Made by a program: the position numbers and the translations under genes. From NCBI RefSeq assembly GCF_015500075.1, contig NZ_CP045496.1, forward strand, positions 4,102,001 through 4,166,000: a DNA stretch of 64,000 bases. Reading direction: 5' to 3'. The notes beneath the pieces are model-generated. The model had not been told where the DNA came from. It ran no database searches and saw nothing but the letters and a program-made list of their open reading frames with translations. Positions 34,282-42,431 of this stretch are shown piece by piece. This stretch comes from Mesorhizobium sp. INR15. GTDB taxonomy: Bacteria > Pseudomonadota > Alphaproteobacteria > Rhizobiales > Rhizobiaceae. Each line of letters begins with the position of its first letter. The first letter of the stretch is position 1.

Positions 34282-35352
34282 TCAGTCCTTCTTGTAGAGC
34301 AGCCAGCTCTTGCCAGCGCGGCCGGCCATGGCGGAGTGTTTGGTCACGCGGTTGCGACCGCTGACCTTCGAACGATAGAGCGCCCGGTCGGCCTTGGTGT
34401 AGAGGTCTTCGGGACCTTCGGCCTCGGAAGCCATGCAGATGCCCATGGAGACGGTGACGGTGCCGTAGTTGGTGCCGGTCTGGCTGCTGGTGAACGGCGT
34501 CTGTTCGATCAGCGCGCGGATGCGCTCGGCAATTTCGTAAGTGGTGTCCTCGCTGGCGCCCTCGATGATCAGCGCGAATTCCTCGCCACCGGTGCGGGCT
34601 ACAAACATGTCGCCAAGAATGCTGGTCTGGAAAATGTCGGCGATGATCTGGATAATCTTGTCGCCGACAGGATGGCCGTAGCGGTCGTTGATGTCCTTGA
34701 AACGGTCGATGTCGGCAAGGATCAGCGCGTTGAACAGGATGCCCTTGTTGCTGTTGTAGATCCTGGTGATTTCCTTGTCGAAGGCGCGGCGGTTCCAGAT
34801 ATGGGTTAGGGGATCGGTATCGGCGAGCTTCTTGTACTCTTCGAGCTTCGACTTGACACTTTCGAGTTCGGCCGTCTTGTCGCTGAGCGTCGAGGCCACT
34901 TGCCTCCCGTGGTCGAGTGTCGAGTTGGTGGCGGTGGTCATGGCGTTGGCGATCTTTTGCAGAAGATCCTGGGACAGAAGGCTGCGGCCGCTAAGCCCGC
35001 TCGACGTCTCGTCGAGAATCCTGCCGTATTTTTCGATATGGCTGCGCTCGCTCCTCAGCAGCAAAGCGACGTCTTCAAGCTCCTTGGCGATGACGTCCCT
35101 GGCGTGCTCGACGATGCTGGGCCCGTGGTTTTGGGCAAAGAAGGTGCGGCCGATAGCGTCCAGTTCATCCTGGGTCGGGCGGTTGCTCAAGGAGACAACG
35201 GCAAGGCTGAGCTCACGATTGGTGCCGCTCAGCGCTTCATAGAAGATCTCGTAGTTGCGCGGCACTCCGAGCACGCCCAGCTGACGCATGGTGGCGACAA
35301 CCGTGGCCGCGATGTCGGTGTTTCGTTCGGTCGGGACGGCTGCCGGTTGCAT
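34282..35352 (-). CDS. Diguanylate cyclase (GGDEF) with helical N-terminal domain
   Basis: A 356-residue cytoplasmic protein. Residues 1-170 are predicted helical, with the segment VPRNYEIFYEALSGTNREL common to a group of rhizobial GGDEF proteins and a coiled coil just before the catalytic domain (AELESVKSKLEEYKKLAD). The GGDEF domain (about 175-345) has DPLTHIWNRRAFD, ILADIDRFKDIND and active-site GGEEF at 255-259. The inhibitory RxxD site is missing (Leu246 and Met249 sit at those positions), unlike PleD in this window, so feedback inhibition is not expected. ATG 35352 is preferred over a longer frame with unrelated composition; GGGGAG lies upstream. Confidence 0.9.
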   Translation of the reverse strand: MQPAAVPTERNTDIAATVVATMRQLGVLGVPRNYEIFYEALSGTNRELSLAVVSLSNRPTQDELDAIGRTFFAQNHGPSIVEHARDVIAKELEDVALLLRSERSHIEKYGRILDETSSGLSGRSLLSQDLLQKIANAMTTATNSTLDHGRQVASTLSDKTAELESVKSKLEEYKKLADTDPLTHIWNRRAFDKEITRIYNSNKGILFNALILADIDRFKDINDRYGHPVGDKIIQIIADIFQTSILGDMFVARTGGEEFALIIEGASEDTTYEIAERIRALIEQTPFTSSQTGTNYGTVTVSMGICMASEAEGPEDLYTKADRALYRSKVSGRNRVTKHSAMAGRAGKSWLLYKKD

Positions 35353-35702
35353 GACTGACTCACTCTCCCCTTGGATCCCGACGCAGAATTTCACGGGCTT
35401 CCATTTGTCGCCGTCTTGGGGAGACGCTGTCCGGCATTTCACAACATCATGTGAAGAGCCGCGTCCCCACACACGACTTTCACTTGCCGGGGACAATAAA
35501 TGCGGCAGCGCTAAAGTTTCCTTAATTTACACGGGCTCGGCGTGTTTTTCTCTACCTGTGGCTGTAGAAGCCTTTAACCCGTGCACCAATAAATCCCCGG
35601 GCACGCCCGTTGTATGTCGCATTTGCTTGCGTATAGCCGGCACAAAGCTGGAATCCTGCCGCCTGTCTTGGTGCCACAGGATATTTCTGGATGGGGGATG
35701 GA
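35353..35702. other. Gene-free divergent intergenic region
   Basis: 350 bases between the leftward diguanylate cyclase and the rightward GFA gene. It is AT-richer than its surroundings around 35500-35590. It must hold two promoters, but I see no convincing -35/-10 pair and no coding sequence. Confidence 0.5.
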
Positions 35703-36119
35703 ATGAGTGACAATCACGAGGGATCGTGCCTTTGCGGAGCGGTAAGCTTCAAGACGCGCGGAGCACTGCGTGGCGTTGTGTATTGTCATTGTTCACAGTG
35801 CCGCAAGCAGAGCGGGCATTTCTACGCCGCGACCAATGTTCCCAATGCCAACATCGTGGTCGACGGTGCCGAAAACATCACCTGGTACGCAGCCTCATCC
35901 TTTGCAAAGCGCGGGTTCTGCAATACATGCGGGTCGCTGCTGTTCTGGAAGCCGGGGGACCAGGATTATGTCTCGGTCATGGCGGGCCTGTTCGACAGGC
36001 CGACGGAACTCCAGGGCGAGTGCCACATCTTTGTCGCGGACAAGGGCGACTACTATTCAATCGATGACGGGCTGCCGCGGTTCGAAAAATCGACGCCTTC
36101 CATCCCTGTCGCCGAATGA
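35703..36119 (+). CDS. GFA-domain (glutathione-dependent formaldehyde-activating-like) protein
   Basis: A 138-residue zinc protein. The Mss4-like fold is marked by SCLCGAVSF (Cys pair), VYCHCSQCRKQSG (three Cys) and KRGFCNTCGSLLFW (Cys pair), the standard GFA cysteine arrangement. Despite the family name, most members, including this one, have no proven reaction; binding of glutathione adducts is the usual guess. ATG 35703 follows GGGGGATGGA; an ATG at 35691 is possible. It is apparently monocistronic. Confidence 0.87.
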   Translation: MSDNHEGSCLCGAVSFKTRGALRGVVYCHCSQCRKQSGHFYAATNVPNANIVVDGAENITWYAASSFAKRGFCNTCGSLLFWKPGDQDYVSVMAGLFDRPTELQGECHIFVADKGDYYSIDDGLPRFEKSTPSIPVAE

Positions 36120-36200
36120 ACCTTGGACAAGTCGCCTTCCTCCATTGATCTGGCCAGCCATTGCATTATCCCGTGCCGGTGATTCGGAGAGGGTTTGGGC

Positions 36201-36560
36201 ATGCAGCGGCTGATCGACGCTTTTTTCAATTCGGTGCGGGCGTTTCGCAAACTGGCTGCCAGCGAGAAGGCCTTCCAGCAGGAACTCATGCTGCTGGTGC
36301 TTGCCTTGCCACTTGGCTGGTTCGTTTCGGTATCGTGGCGTGGCTACGCGCTGCTGGTCGGCGCGGTGCTGCTGCTGATCATGGTCGAAGTGCTGAACAC
36401 CGGCATCGAGGCGGCGTGCGATGCTTTCAGCCGCGAATTCAATGTCGACATCCAGCTCGCCAAGGACTGCGGTTCGCTGGCAGTGCTGATCTCCGTGCTG
36501 ATCGTTGCCGGTGTCTGGGGCATCGCCATCATCGAGCGGATCACGGGGTTTCCGATCTGA
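36201..36560 (+). CDS. dgkA: Diacylglycerol kinase DgkA
   Basis: A 119-residue inner-membrane enzyme recycling diacylglycerol to phosphatidate during membrane-derived oligosaccharide synthesis. Features are the amphipathic start FFNSVRAFRKLAASEKAFQQE, three transmembrane helices (about 30-47, 51-66 and 98-115), and the catalytic segment MVEVLNTGIEAACD with the conserved Glu and Asn. ATG 36201 has GGAGAGGG seven bases before it; TTG 36195 is less likely. Length matches the family (about 120). Confidence 0.92.
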   Translation: MQRLIDAFFNSVRAFRKLAASEKAFQQELMLLVLALPLGWFVSVSWRGYALLVGAVLLLIMVEVLNTGIEAACDAFSREFNVDIQLAKDCGSLAVLISVLIVAGVWGIAIIERITGFPI

Positions 36561-36596
36561 TTGACGCCTAGCCTTCCCTTGACGCCTAGCCTTCCC
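36561..36596. repeat. Exact 18-bp tandem duplication spanning a stop codon
   Basis: TTGACGCCTAGCCTTCCC occurs twice in a row (36561-36578 and 36579-36596). The right copy holds the last codons and TAG stop of the minus-strand DedA-like gene; the left copy repeats that stop just beyond it. It looks like recent replication slippage. Confidence 0.9.
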
Positions 36597-37173
36597 TGGC
36601 ACGTTCCTTCTTGGCGATGTGGCGGGCGATGAGCCAGGCGATAACGGCTACGCTCAGGCCGATGCTGAGACCGATCAGCAGACGCTCGTGACGCGCCAAT
36701 GTCTGGCCGATGATACTCTCCGCGCCCAGTCCAAAGACATAACCTATGGTGACGAACAGGGCGGCCCAGACCATCGACGAGATGGCGTTGAGGATGATGA
36801 AGCGCGGCATGGTGATGCGCGAGAGCCCGGCCGCCACGCCGCCGATGAGGCGCATGCCATAGATGTAGCGGTTCGACAGCACGAAAATGTTGGGGTGGGT
36901 GTTGAGCAGACGATAGGCGCGGCGAAAGCCGGGTCGCCTGCGCAGCCTTGTGACATAGCGGTGGTCGGCGAAACTTCGTCCGAGGATGAAGAAGAACGTG
37001 TCGCCGACAAAGGCGCCAATGGCGGCCGCGGCGAGCGCATGCCACAGAACGAAGATATGCTGATGCGAGAAAAAGCCGCCGAGGATGGCCGCACTCTCGC
37101 CTTCGGCGACGCAGCCGAGAAAAACGGCGATCAGCCCGTAATGTTCGACAAGACGATGGACGAGGTCCGTCAT
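36586..37173 (-). CDS. DedA/VTT-domain membrane protein
   Basis: A 195-residue integral membrane protein. It has the DedA-family layout: E(G)E motif in CVAEGESAAILGGF, the second loop GAFVGDTFFFILGRSFADH, the arginine-containing segment FVLSNRYIYGMRLIGG, and a C-terminal helix ending in a basic tail. DedA proteins act in envelope homeostasis; some are undecaprenyl-phosphate or phospholipid translocases. The start overlaps the DUF1003 stop (ATGA, 37170-37173), so the two are coupled. The stop lies in an 18-bp tandem duplication. Confidence 0.88.
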   Translation of the reverse strand: MTDLVHRLVEHYGLIAVFLGCVAEGESAAILGGFFSHQHIFVLWHALAAAAIGAFVGDTFFFILGRSFADHRYVTRLRRRPGFRRAYRLLNTHPNIFVLSNRYIYGMRLIGGVAAGLSRITMPRFIILNAISSMVWAALFVTIGYVFGLGAESIIGQTLARHERLLIGLSIGLSVAVIAWLIARHIAKKERAREG

Positions 37174-37730
37174 GAAGGCGTCTGCTGGGAAAGTCTATCG
37201 TCGATCCGCTGCACCTGTTCGGCCAGGCGCACGATCTCGTCGCGCATGCCGATGATCTGGCTGTGACGGAGTTCGTCCAGCTTTTCATGCAGCGCCATGA
37301 TCTCGATCTCGGCCTTCAGGTTGACCTCGTAGTCGTGGGCGGCATCGATTCGGTCGCGCTCGGTCTGGCGGTTCTGCGCCATCATGATCACCGGCGCCTG
37401 CAAGGCGGCGACCATCGAGAGTACGAGGTTGAGAAAGATGAACGGGTAGGGGTCGAACGCATCGCGCGACAACAGCCAGACATTGCCCGCGGTCCACAGG
37501 ACCAGGAAGGCGAGAAAGGTCAGGATGAAGGACCACGAACCGCCGATCCGCGCGATCGTATCGGCCAGGCGGTCGCCAAATGTCTGGTGGAAGGCGACAG
37601 CCTTGTTGGTATCCCTGGAGATTGTCGTGTGCTCGAGCGTGCTTTGCAGAACACGGCTCTCAAGCACACTGAGACCGTCAGGCCGGCGCTTCAGCCAGCG
37701 GTTTGCCAAATCATCGATCGTCTTGTTCAT
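37170..37730 (-). CDS. DUF1003 family membrane protein
   Basis: A 186-residue protein starting MNKTIDDLANRWLKRR at ATG 37730, with GGAG upstream. Two adjacent transmembrane helices (ILTFLAFLVLWTAGNVWLL and FIFLNLVLSMVAALQAPVIM) are followed by the DUF1003 signature MAQNRQTERDRIDAAHDYEV and a C-terminal coiled coil (EIEIMALHEKLDELR). A longer frame runs upstream to 38456 but is antisense to the Tag-like gene. Some DUF1003 proteins are linked to magnesium or envelope stress; no function is assigned here. It is coupled to the DedA-like gene. Confidence 0.85.
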   Translation of the reverse strand: MNKTIDDLANRWLKRRPDGLSVLESRVLQSTLEHTTISRDTNKAVAFHQTFGDRLADTIARIGGSWSFILTFLAFLVLWTAGNVWLLSRDAFDPYPFIFLNLVLSMVAALQAPVIMMAQNRQTERDRIDAAHDYEVNLKAEIEIMALHEKLDELRHSQIIGMRDEIVRLAEQVQRIDDRLSQQTPS

Positions 37731-37817
37731 GGTCGTCTCCGTCCTCAACACTGATAGACGTAGAGGCTGCCGGGCCGTGCGGGAAGTGTTAGATTGATTC
37801 CAGTTGCCGAGGGACCG

Positions 37818-38534
37818 ATGGCCGATTTCAAGAAGATTCGCGCTCGCGCGGCAAAACGCAAAGGCGGCGAGGGGGAACTGGCGTCGCTGCTGGGGCCTGT
37901 GCCTGACAATGCGGCTCTGGCCGGCGTTACGGATGACCGCATTCTGTCGACCATGGCCGAGCGTGTCTTCGCCGCCGGCTTCGTCTGGCGTGTCATCAAG
38001 CAGAAATGGCCTGGCTTCGAGGCGGCGTTCCTGGGCTTCGAGCCGAAGCGGCTGCTGTTTCAACCCGACGATTTCTGGCACGACCTGACAGCCGACAAGC
38101 GCATCGTGCGCAATCCGCAAAAGATCAAGTCGGTGCGCGACAACGCCGCCTTCGTCGAGCGTGTCTCCAAGGAACATGGCAGTTTCGGCAAATTCCTCGC
38201 GGATTGGCCGGCTGACAACCAGGTCGGGCTGATGGCTTATCTGAGCAAGCATGGCAGCCGGCTTGGCGGCAACACCGGTCAGTATTTCCTGCGCTGGCTG
38301 GACTGGGACGCCTTCGTCATCTCTGGCGACATGGCGGCGGCCCTTCGCGATGCTGGCCTCGATATCTCGGAAAGCCCGACATCGAAGAAGGATCTCGACA
38401 AGATCCAGGCGCAGATCAACGCATGGGCCGTGGAAACCGGACTGCCGCGCCGGCATATTTCACGCATCCTGGCGATGTCGATCGGCGAGAACAATTCGCC
38501 GGAAACGCTGCGCCAATATATGGGCGAGGACTGA
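37818..38534 (+). CDS. DNA-3-methyladenine glycosylase I-like (HhH-GPD) protein
   Basis: A 238-residue protein related to Tag. The segments MAERVFAAGFVWRVIKQKWPGFEAAF (quoted here as ERVFAAGFVWRVIKQKWPGF), NPQKIKSVRDNAAFVE and LGGNTGQYFLRWLDWDAF correspond to the helix-hairpin-helix glycosylase core of the Tag family. Canonical Tag proteins (about 190 residues) carry N- and C-terminal zinc ligands that are not evident here, so this is a divergent member; alkylation repair is likely but not proven. ATG 37818 has GAGGGA upstream. Confidence 0.78.
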   Translation: MADFKKIRARAAKRKGGEGELASLLGPVPDNAALAGVTDDRILSTMAERVFAAGFVWRVIKQKWPGFEAAFLGFEPKRLLFQPDDFWHDLTADKRIVRNPQKIKSVRDNAAFVERVSKEHGSFGKFLADWPADNQVGLMAYLSKHGSRLGGNTGQYFLRWLDWDAFVISGDMAAALRDAGLDISESPTSKKDLDKIQAQINAWAVETGLPRRHISRILAMSIGENNSPETLRQYMGED

Positions 38535-38598
38535 CCGCCGAAATTGGTCCAAACGAACGCCATTGCCCGGCGAATTCCGCCGCGCTAAGTCAGCAGGC

Positions 38599-40281
38599 AT
38601 GACCAAGAAGACCGCTCCCGACATCCTGCGCATCGCTGTCGCCCAGCTCAACCCAACGGTCGGCGATATTGCCGGCAACCTTGCCAAGGCGCGCGAGGCG
38701 AGGGCGGACGCCGCCCGCCAGGGCGCCGATATCGTTCTTTTCACCGAGCTCTTTTTGGCCGGCTATCCGCCGGAAGACCTGGTCTTGAAGCCTTCCTTCC
38801 TGAACGCCTGCGAGCGGGCGGCGGAGGATTTTGCCAAGGACACCGCCGATGGCGGGCCGGGCGTCATCATCGGCACGCCGCTGAAGCGCAAGAGCGGCAC
38901 GCACAACTCGATCATCGTTGCCGATGGCGGCAAGATCCTGGCCGAACGCTACAAGCTCGATCTGCCCAACTATGGCGAATTCGATGAGAAGCGCGTCTTC
39001 CAGGCTGGACCCGAGATGCAGGGGCCCGTGAATTTCCGTGGCGTGCGTCTCGGCATCCCGATCTGCGAGGATATCTGGGGCGACGTCGCCATCTGCGAAA
39101 CCCTGGCGGAAAGCGGGGCGGAAATCCTGCTGGTGCCGAACGGTTCGCCCTATTATCGCGCCAAGATCGATATTCGCCATCAGGTGGTCATCCGCCAGGT
39201 CATCGAATGCGGGCTGCCGATGATCTACGCCAACCAGCTTGGCGGCCAGGACGAATTGATTTTCGACGGCGCCTCGTTCGCTATTGGCGCCGACAAGACA
39301 CTGGCTTTCCAGATGAGCCAGTTCGAGGAAGCGGTCGACGTCACCACCTGGAAACGAACAGGTGATCATTGGGTCTGTTCCGAAGGCCCGATGTCGAAAA
39401 TACCCGAGAGGGAAGAAGCCGACTACCGCGCCTGCATGCTGGGGCTGCGCGACTACGTCAACAAGAACGGCTTCAAGAATGTCGTGCTCGGCCTGTCGGG
39501 TGGCATCGATTCGGCGATCTGCGCGGCCCTTGCCGTCGATGCGCTGGGCGAGGAGCGATTGCGCGCTGTGATGATGCCCTATCGCTACACGTCGAAGGAT
39601 TCGCTGAAGGACGCTGAGGATTGCGCTCGCGCACTCGGCTGCCGCTACGACATCGTGCCGATCTTCGAACCGGTCGAGGGTTTCCTGCACACGCTGACGC
39701 AGCTTTTCGAAGGCACCAAGGAAGGGATCACCGAGGAGAACCTGCAGAGCCGTGCGCGCGGCACCATCCTTATGGCGATTTCCAACAAGTTCGGTTCGAT
39801 GGTGGTCACCACGGGCAACAAGTCTGAGATGTCCGTCGGCTATGCCACGCTCTATGGCGACATGAACGGTGGCTTCAACCCGATCAAGGACCTGTACAAG
39901 ATGCAGGTCTATGCGCTGTCGCGCTGGCGCAACAGCCATGTGCCGCCGGGCGCGCTTGGCCCTTCCGGCGAAGTCATCCCCGCCAACATCATCGACAAGG
40001 CGCCGTCGGCGGAGTTGCGCGAGAACCAGACGGATCAGGACTCGCTGCCGCCTTATCCTGTTCTGGACGACATTCTCGAATGCCTGGTCGAGAACGAGAT
40101 GGGCGTTGACGACATTGTCGCGCGCGGCCATGACCGGGCGACGGTCATGCGTATCGAGCACCTCTTATATATCGCCGAATACAAGCGCCGGCAGGCGGCG
40201 CCAGGGGTGAAGATCACCAAGAAGAATTTCGGCCGTGACCGCCGCTATCCGATCACCAATCGTTTCAGGGATCGCGGCTAA
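38599..40281 (+). CDS. nadE: Glutamine-dependent NAD+ synthetase
   Basis: A 560-residue enzyme performing the last step of NAD+ synthesis (deamido-NAD amidation). The N-terminal nitrilase-type glutaminase has the Glu-Lys-Cys triad: Glu50 (LFTELFLAGYPPED), Lys119 (ERYKLDLPNYGEF) and Cys156 (GIPICEDIW). The C-terminal synthetase has the PP-loop LGLSGGIDSAICAA (SGGIDS 300-305) and TTGNKSEMSVGYATLYGDM. The start at ATG 38599 gives the family length; the frame is open further upstream but overlaps the Tag-like gene. Two small genes follow closely (gaps 33 and 14 nt), including an NAD-kinase-fold protein, suggesting a nicotinamide-nucleotide cluster. Confidence 0.95.
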   Translation: MTKKTAPDILRIAVAQLNPTVGDIAGNLAKAREARADAARQGADIVLFTELFLAGYPPEDLVLKPSFLNACERAAEDFAKDTADGGPGVIIGTPLKRKSGTHNSIIVADGGKILAERYKLDLPNYGEFDEKRVFQAGPEMQGPVNFRGVRLGIPICEDIWGDVAICETLAESGAEILLVPNGSPYYRAKIDIRHQVVIRQVIECGLPMIYANQLGGQDELIFDGASFAIGADKTLAFQMSQFEEAVDVTTWKRTGDHWVCSEGPMSKIPEREEADYRACMLGLRDYVNKNGFKNVVLGLSGGIDSAICAALAVDALGEERLRAVMMPYRYTSKDSLKDAEDCARALGCRYDIVPIFEPVEGFLHTLTQLFEGTKEGITEENLQSRARGTILMAISNKFGSMVVTTGNKSEMSVGYATLYGDMNGGFNPIKDLYKMQVYALSRWRNSHVPPGALGPSGEVIPANIIDKAPSAELRENQTDQDSLPPYPVLDDILECLVENEMGVDDIVARGHDRATVMRIEHLLYIAEYKRRQAAPGVKITKKNFGRDRRYPITNRFRDRG

Positions 40282-40314
40282 CCACCTGTTCCAATTAGCG
40301 AAGTAGGGGCATAG

Positions 40315-41202
40315 ATGTTTTTCAGCTATTTCAAGGGAACGCCTGAATACCACATCGTCCGCTTCAGGAACGGCAAGATCCGCGGACAGGGGCGCGGCAT
40401 CAGTTTCTGGTATGGCACGCTTGGTACCACCATCGCGATGGTGCCGGTAACGTCGCTCGACAACCCGTTCATCTTCACCGAAACGACGGCGAATTTCCAG
40501 GAACTGGCGATCCAGGGTTCGGTCAGCTACCGCATTGTCGATCCGGTCAAGGCGGCCGAAGGTTTTGATTTCAGCGCCAAGCTCAGCCGCTCCGACATTG
40601 CCGGCGATGGCCGCGAGAAGATCGCCGAACGCCTGGTGCTCGCCATCCAGAGCCGTGCACGGGCGATGGTCTCCAGCATGACCCTGGAGCAGGCGCTTGC
40701 CGAGGTGACCAAGCTTGGCGGCAATTTGGCCGAACTTCTGCGCCGCGATCCGATTGCCTCGACGGCCGGGCTGTCGATCGAGGAGGTGCATATCACCTCG
40801 GTCCAGCCGACACCGGAAATCCGCAAGGCGCTGCAGACCGAGTATCGCGAGGCGCTGCAGCGCCAGGCCGACGAGGCGATTTATGCGCGCCGGGCGCATG
40901 CCGTCGAGAAAGAACGCGAAATCAAGCAGAGCGAACTGGCCACCGAGATTGAACTTGCCGAGCGCAACAAGCTGCTGGTCGACACCGAAGCGCGCAACAA
41001 GCTGACGCTTGCCGAAGCCGCTGCCAAGGCGCAGCAGCTTGAACTCACCGTCTATTCGTCGGCTCCTGCCAATGTGCTGACGGCGATGGCGTTCAAGGCC
41101 TGGGCGGAAAAGGGCGGGGCGATCGGCAATCTGTCGATCACGCCTGACATGCTGACCAGCGCGCTGAGCCAGCTTTCCACGCCGGCGAAAGCCGGGACCT
41201 AG
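40315..41202 (+). CDS. SPFH/band-7 domain protein
   Basis: A 295-residue protein. It lacks the usual N-terminal transmembrane or hairpin anchor; it begins MFFSYFKGTPEYHIVRF and enters the SPFH fold directly (TANFQELAIQGSVSYRIVDP, about residues 57-76). The middle has RDPIASTAGLSIEEVHITSV, the stomatin-like strand region. Residues about 175-245 form a charged helix (EYREALQRQADEAIYARR, EREIKQSELATEIELAER) expected to oligomerise. SPFH proteins build membrane-associated cages or rings around partner enzymes. Its partner here may be one of the flanking NAD enzymes; that is inference from spacing (33 nt after nadE, 14 nt before the next gene). Confidence 0.85.
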   Translation: MFFSYFKGTPEYHIVRFRNGKIRGQGRGISFWYGTLGTTIAMVPVTSLDNPFIFTETTANFQELAIQGSVSYRIVDPVKAAEGFDFSAKLSRSDIAGDGREKIAERLVLAIQSRARAMVSSMTLEQALAEVTKLGGNLAELLRRDPIASTAGLSIEEVHITSVQPTPEIRKALQTEYREALQRQADEAIYARRAHAVEKEREIKQSELATEIELAERNKLLVDTEARNKLTLAEAAAKAQQLELTVYSSAPANVLTAMAFKAWAEKGGAIGNLSITPDMLTSALSQLSTPAKAGT

Positions 41203-41216
41203 ATGTGATCTGAACC

Positions 41217-42167
41217 GTGGCCGGCGAACAGAGCGACAGGCCGATCGACCGGGTGGTCGTCGTTACCCGCAAGACCGAGCTTGAGGAACTGACGACGCGG
41301 TTCAACACGCAAGGTCAGGCCCGCTTCTATCTCAGGCAATCGGGCATGAATTTCGATCCGGTCAAGGCCGCGCATGATGTCTATCATCGCGCGCTCGACA
41401 AGGTGATGGGTTCGCTTCCGTCAGGCCTCAAGCAATTGCGGCTCGACCGCGAACTGGTGCCGCAATTCGAATTCGGATCTGATGTTGTCATTGCGCTTGG
41501 CCCGGACGGGCTGGTTTCCAACACGGCGAAATACCTGCCGCACCAGCCGCTGGTCGGCATCAATCCGAACCCCGCGCTATTTGACGGTGTTCTTCTGCCG
41601 TGGAACGCCGATGACACGGAACTCGTCCTCGGTCTTACGCTCTCCGGCAAGGCGCGACGCCAGGCCGTGGTCATGGCCGAGGCGCGCTCCAATGACGGAC
41701 GCCGGCTGATCGCTTTCAATGACCTTTTCGTCGGCGCCAGCACCCATGTGTCGGCACGCTACGAGTTGAGCTATGGCGGCAGGACCGAACGCCAGTCATC
41801 GAGCGGCATCATCATTTCGACCGGTGCCGGTTCCACAGGCTGGCTGCGCTCGGTGATGGCAGGCGCCGCCGGACTGGCTGCCGCCTATGGCGATACGACC
41901 GTACCGACGGTGCCACCGCAGGGTTATGACCGCGAAGGCGAGCAGCTGTTCTTCTCCGTACGCGAGCCGTTTCCCAGCAACACCACAGGCGTGTCCCTGG
42001 TGCATGGCGTCATTACCCGCGACCGTCCGCTGGTCGTGTCGTCGCGGCTGAGCAAGGGCGGCGTTATCTTCAGCGATGGGATGGAAGTCGATTTTGTCGA
42101 GTTCAATTCCGGCACCGATGTGACGATCGCGATCGCCGACCAGAAGGCCTATCTCGTCGTGCCTTAG
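41217..42167 (+). CDS. Divergent NAD-kinase-fold protein
   Basis: A 316-residue protein starting at GTG 41217 (no earlier start fits; the ribosome binding site is weak). It follows the NAD kinase pattern: VIALGPDGLVSNTAKYL (residues 91-107) in place of the ATP-binding GGDGT motif, INPNPALFDG, FNDLFVGAST (Asn167-Asp168) at the NE/ND site, and SSGIIISTGAGSTGW (194-208) for the conserved G-x-STxxGSTAY loop. The catalytic-type Asp97 of the first motif is kept but Gly and Thr are replaced by Pro and Leu. It may phosphorylate a different substrate or bind NAD(P) without catalysis; sugar kinase is a label sometimes given to such proteins. Clustered with nadE and an SPFH gene. Confidence 0.75.
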   Translation: MAGEQSDRPIDRVVVVTRKTELEELTTRFNTQGQARFYLRQSGMNFDPVKAAHDVYHRALDKVMGSLPSGLKQLRLDRELVPQFEFGSDVVIALGPDGLVSNTAKYLPHQPLVGINPNPALFDGVLLPWNADDTELVLGLTLSGKARRQAVVMAEARSNDGRRLIAFNDLFVGASTHVSARYELSYGGRTERQSSSGIIISTGAGSTGWLRSVMAGAAGLAAAYGDTTVPTVPPQGYDREGEQLFFSVREPFPSNTTGVSLVHGVITRDRPLVVSSRLSKGGVIFSDGMEVDFVEFNSGTDVTIAIADQKAYLVVP

Positions 42168-42333
42168 CGCGTCACCGGTAGCCATTGTTGCAAAACAGTC
42201 TCACCGGCTGGACCAGATGTGCTTTTACGCGCCGCCTGTCTTGGCGATACGTTGAGGCGTCTCTATAAGAACATCTCCGCGATTCCCCGCGTATCGGCTC
42301 GATTTCGGAAGCATGATGCGCAGGTTCAAAGTG

Positions 42334-42377
42334 TTAGAGCGCACTTTGTACGTCTGAATGGACGTACTTCGCTCTAA
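42334..42377. repeat. Palindromic intergenic element
   Basis: Outer arms TTAGAGCG (42334-42341) and CGCTCTAA (42370-42377), inner arms GTACGTC (42348-42354) and GACGTAC (42361-42367), loop TGAATG. I recall closely similar sequences between genes across rhizobial genomes, so it is probably a dispersed palindromic repeat rather than a dedicated operator. Confidence 0.65.
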
Positions 42378-42389
42378 TGGGAGGAACGA

Positions 42390-42431
42390 ATGGCAGTATT
42401 TGACATCGCTATGCGAGGCCGCGAAGCCTAG
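42390..42431 (+). CDS. Putative 13-codon leader peptide
   Basis: ATG 42390 is preceded at five bases by GGGAGG, one of the best ribosome binding sites in the window, and encodes only MAVFDIAMRGREA before TAG. It lies between a palindromic repeat and further inverted repeats, 205 bases before the ABC exporter start. It could be a regulatory leader ORF or chance within repeat-derived DNA. Confidence 0.35.
   Translation: MAVFDIAMRGREA

Noticed and set aside
37731..38456. N-terminal extension of the DUF1003 protein to 428 residues
   Set aside because: The extension is antisense to the Tag-like gene, and the family start at 37730 has its own ribosome binding site.
42300..42390. tRNA-like GGTTCAAA segment
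   Set aside because: No acceptor or anticodon stems can be folded around it; the pairing seen belongs to the palindromic repeat.
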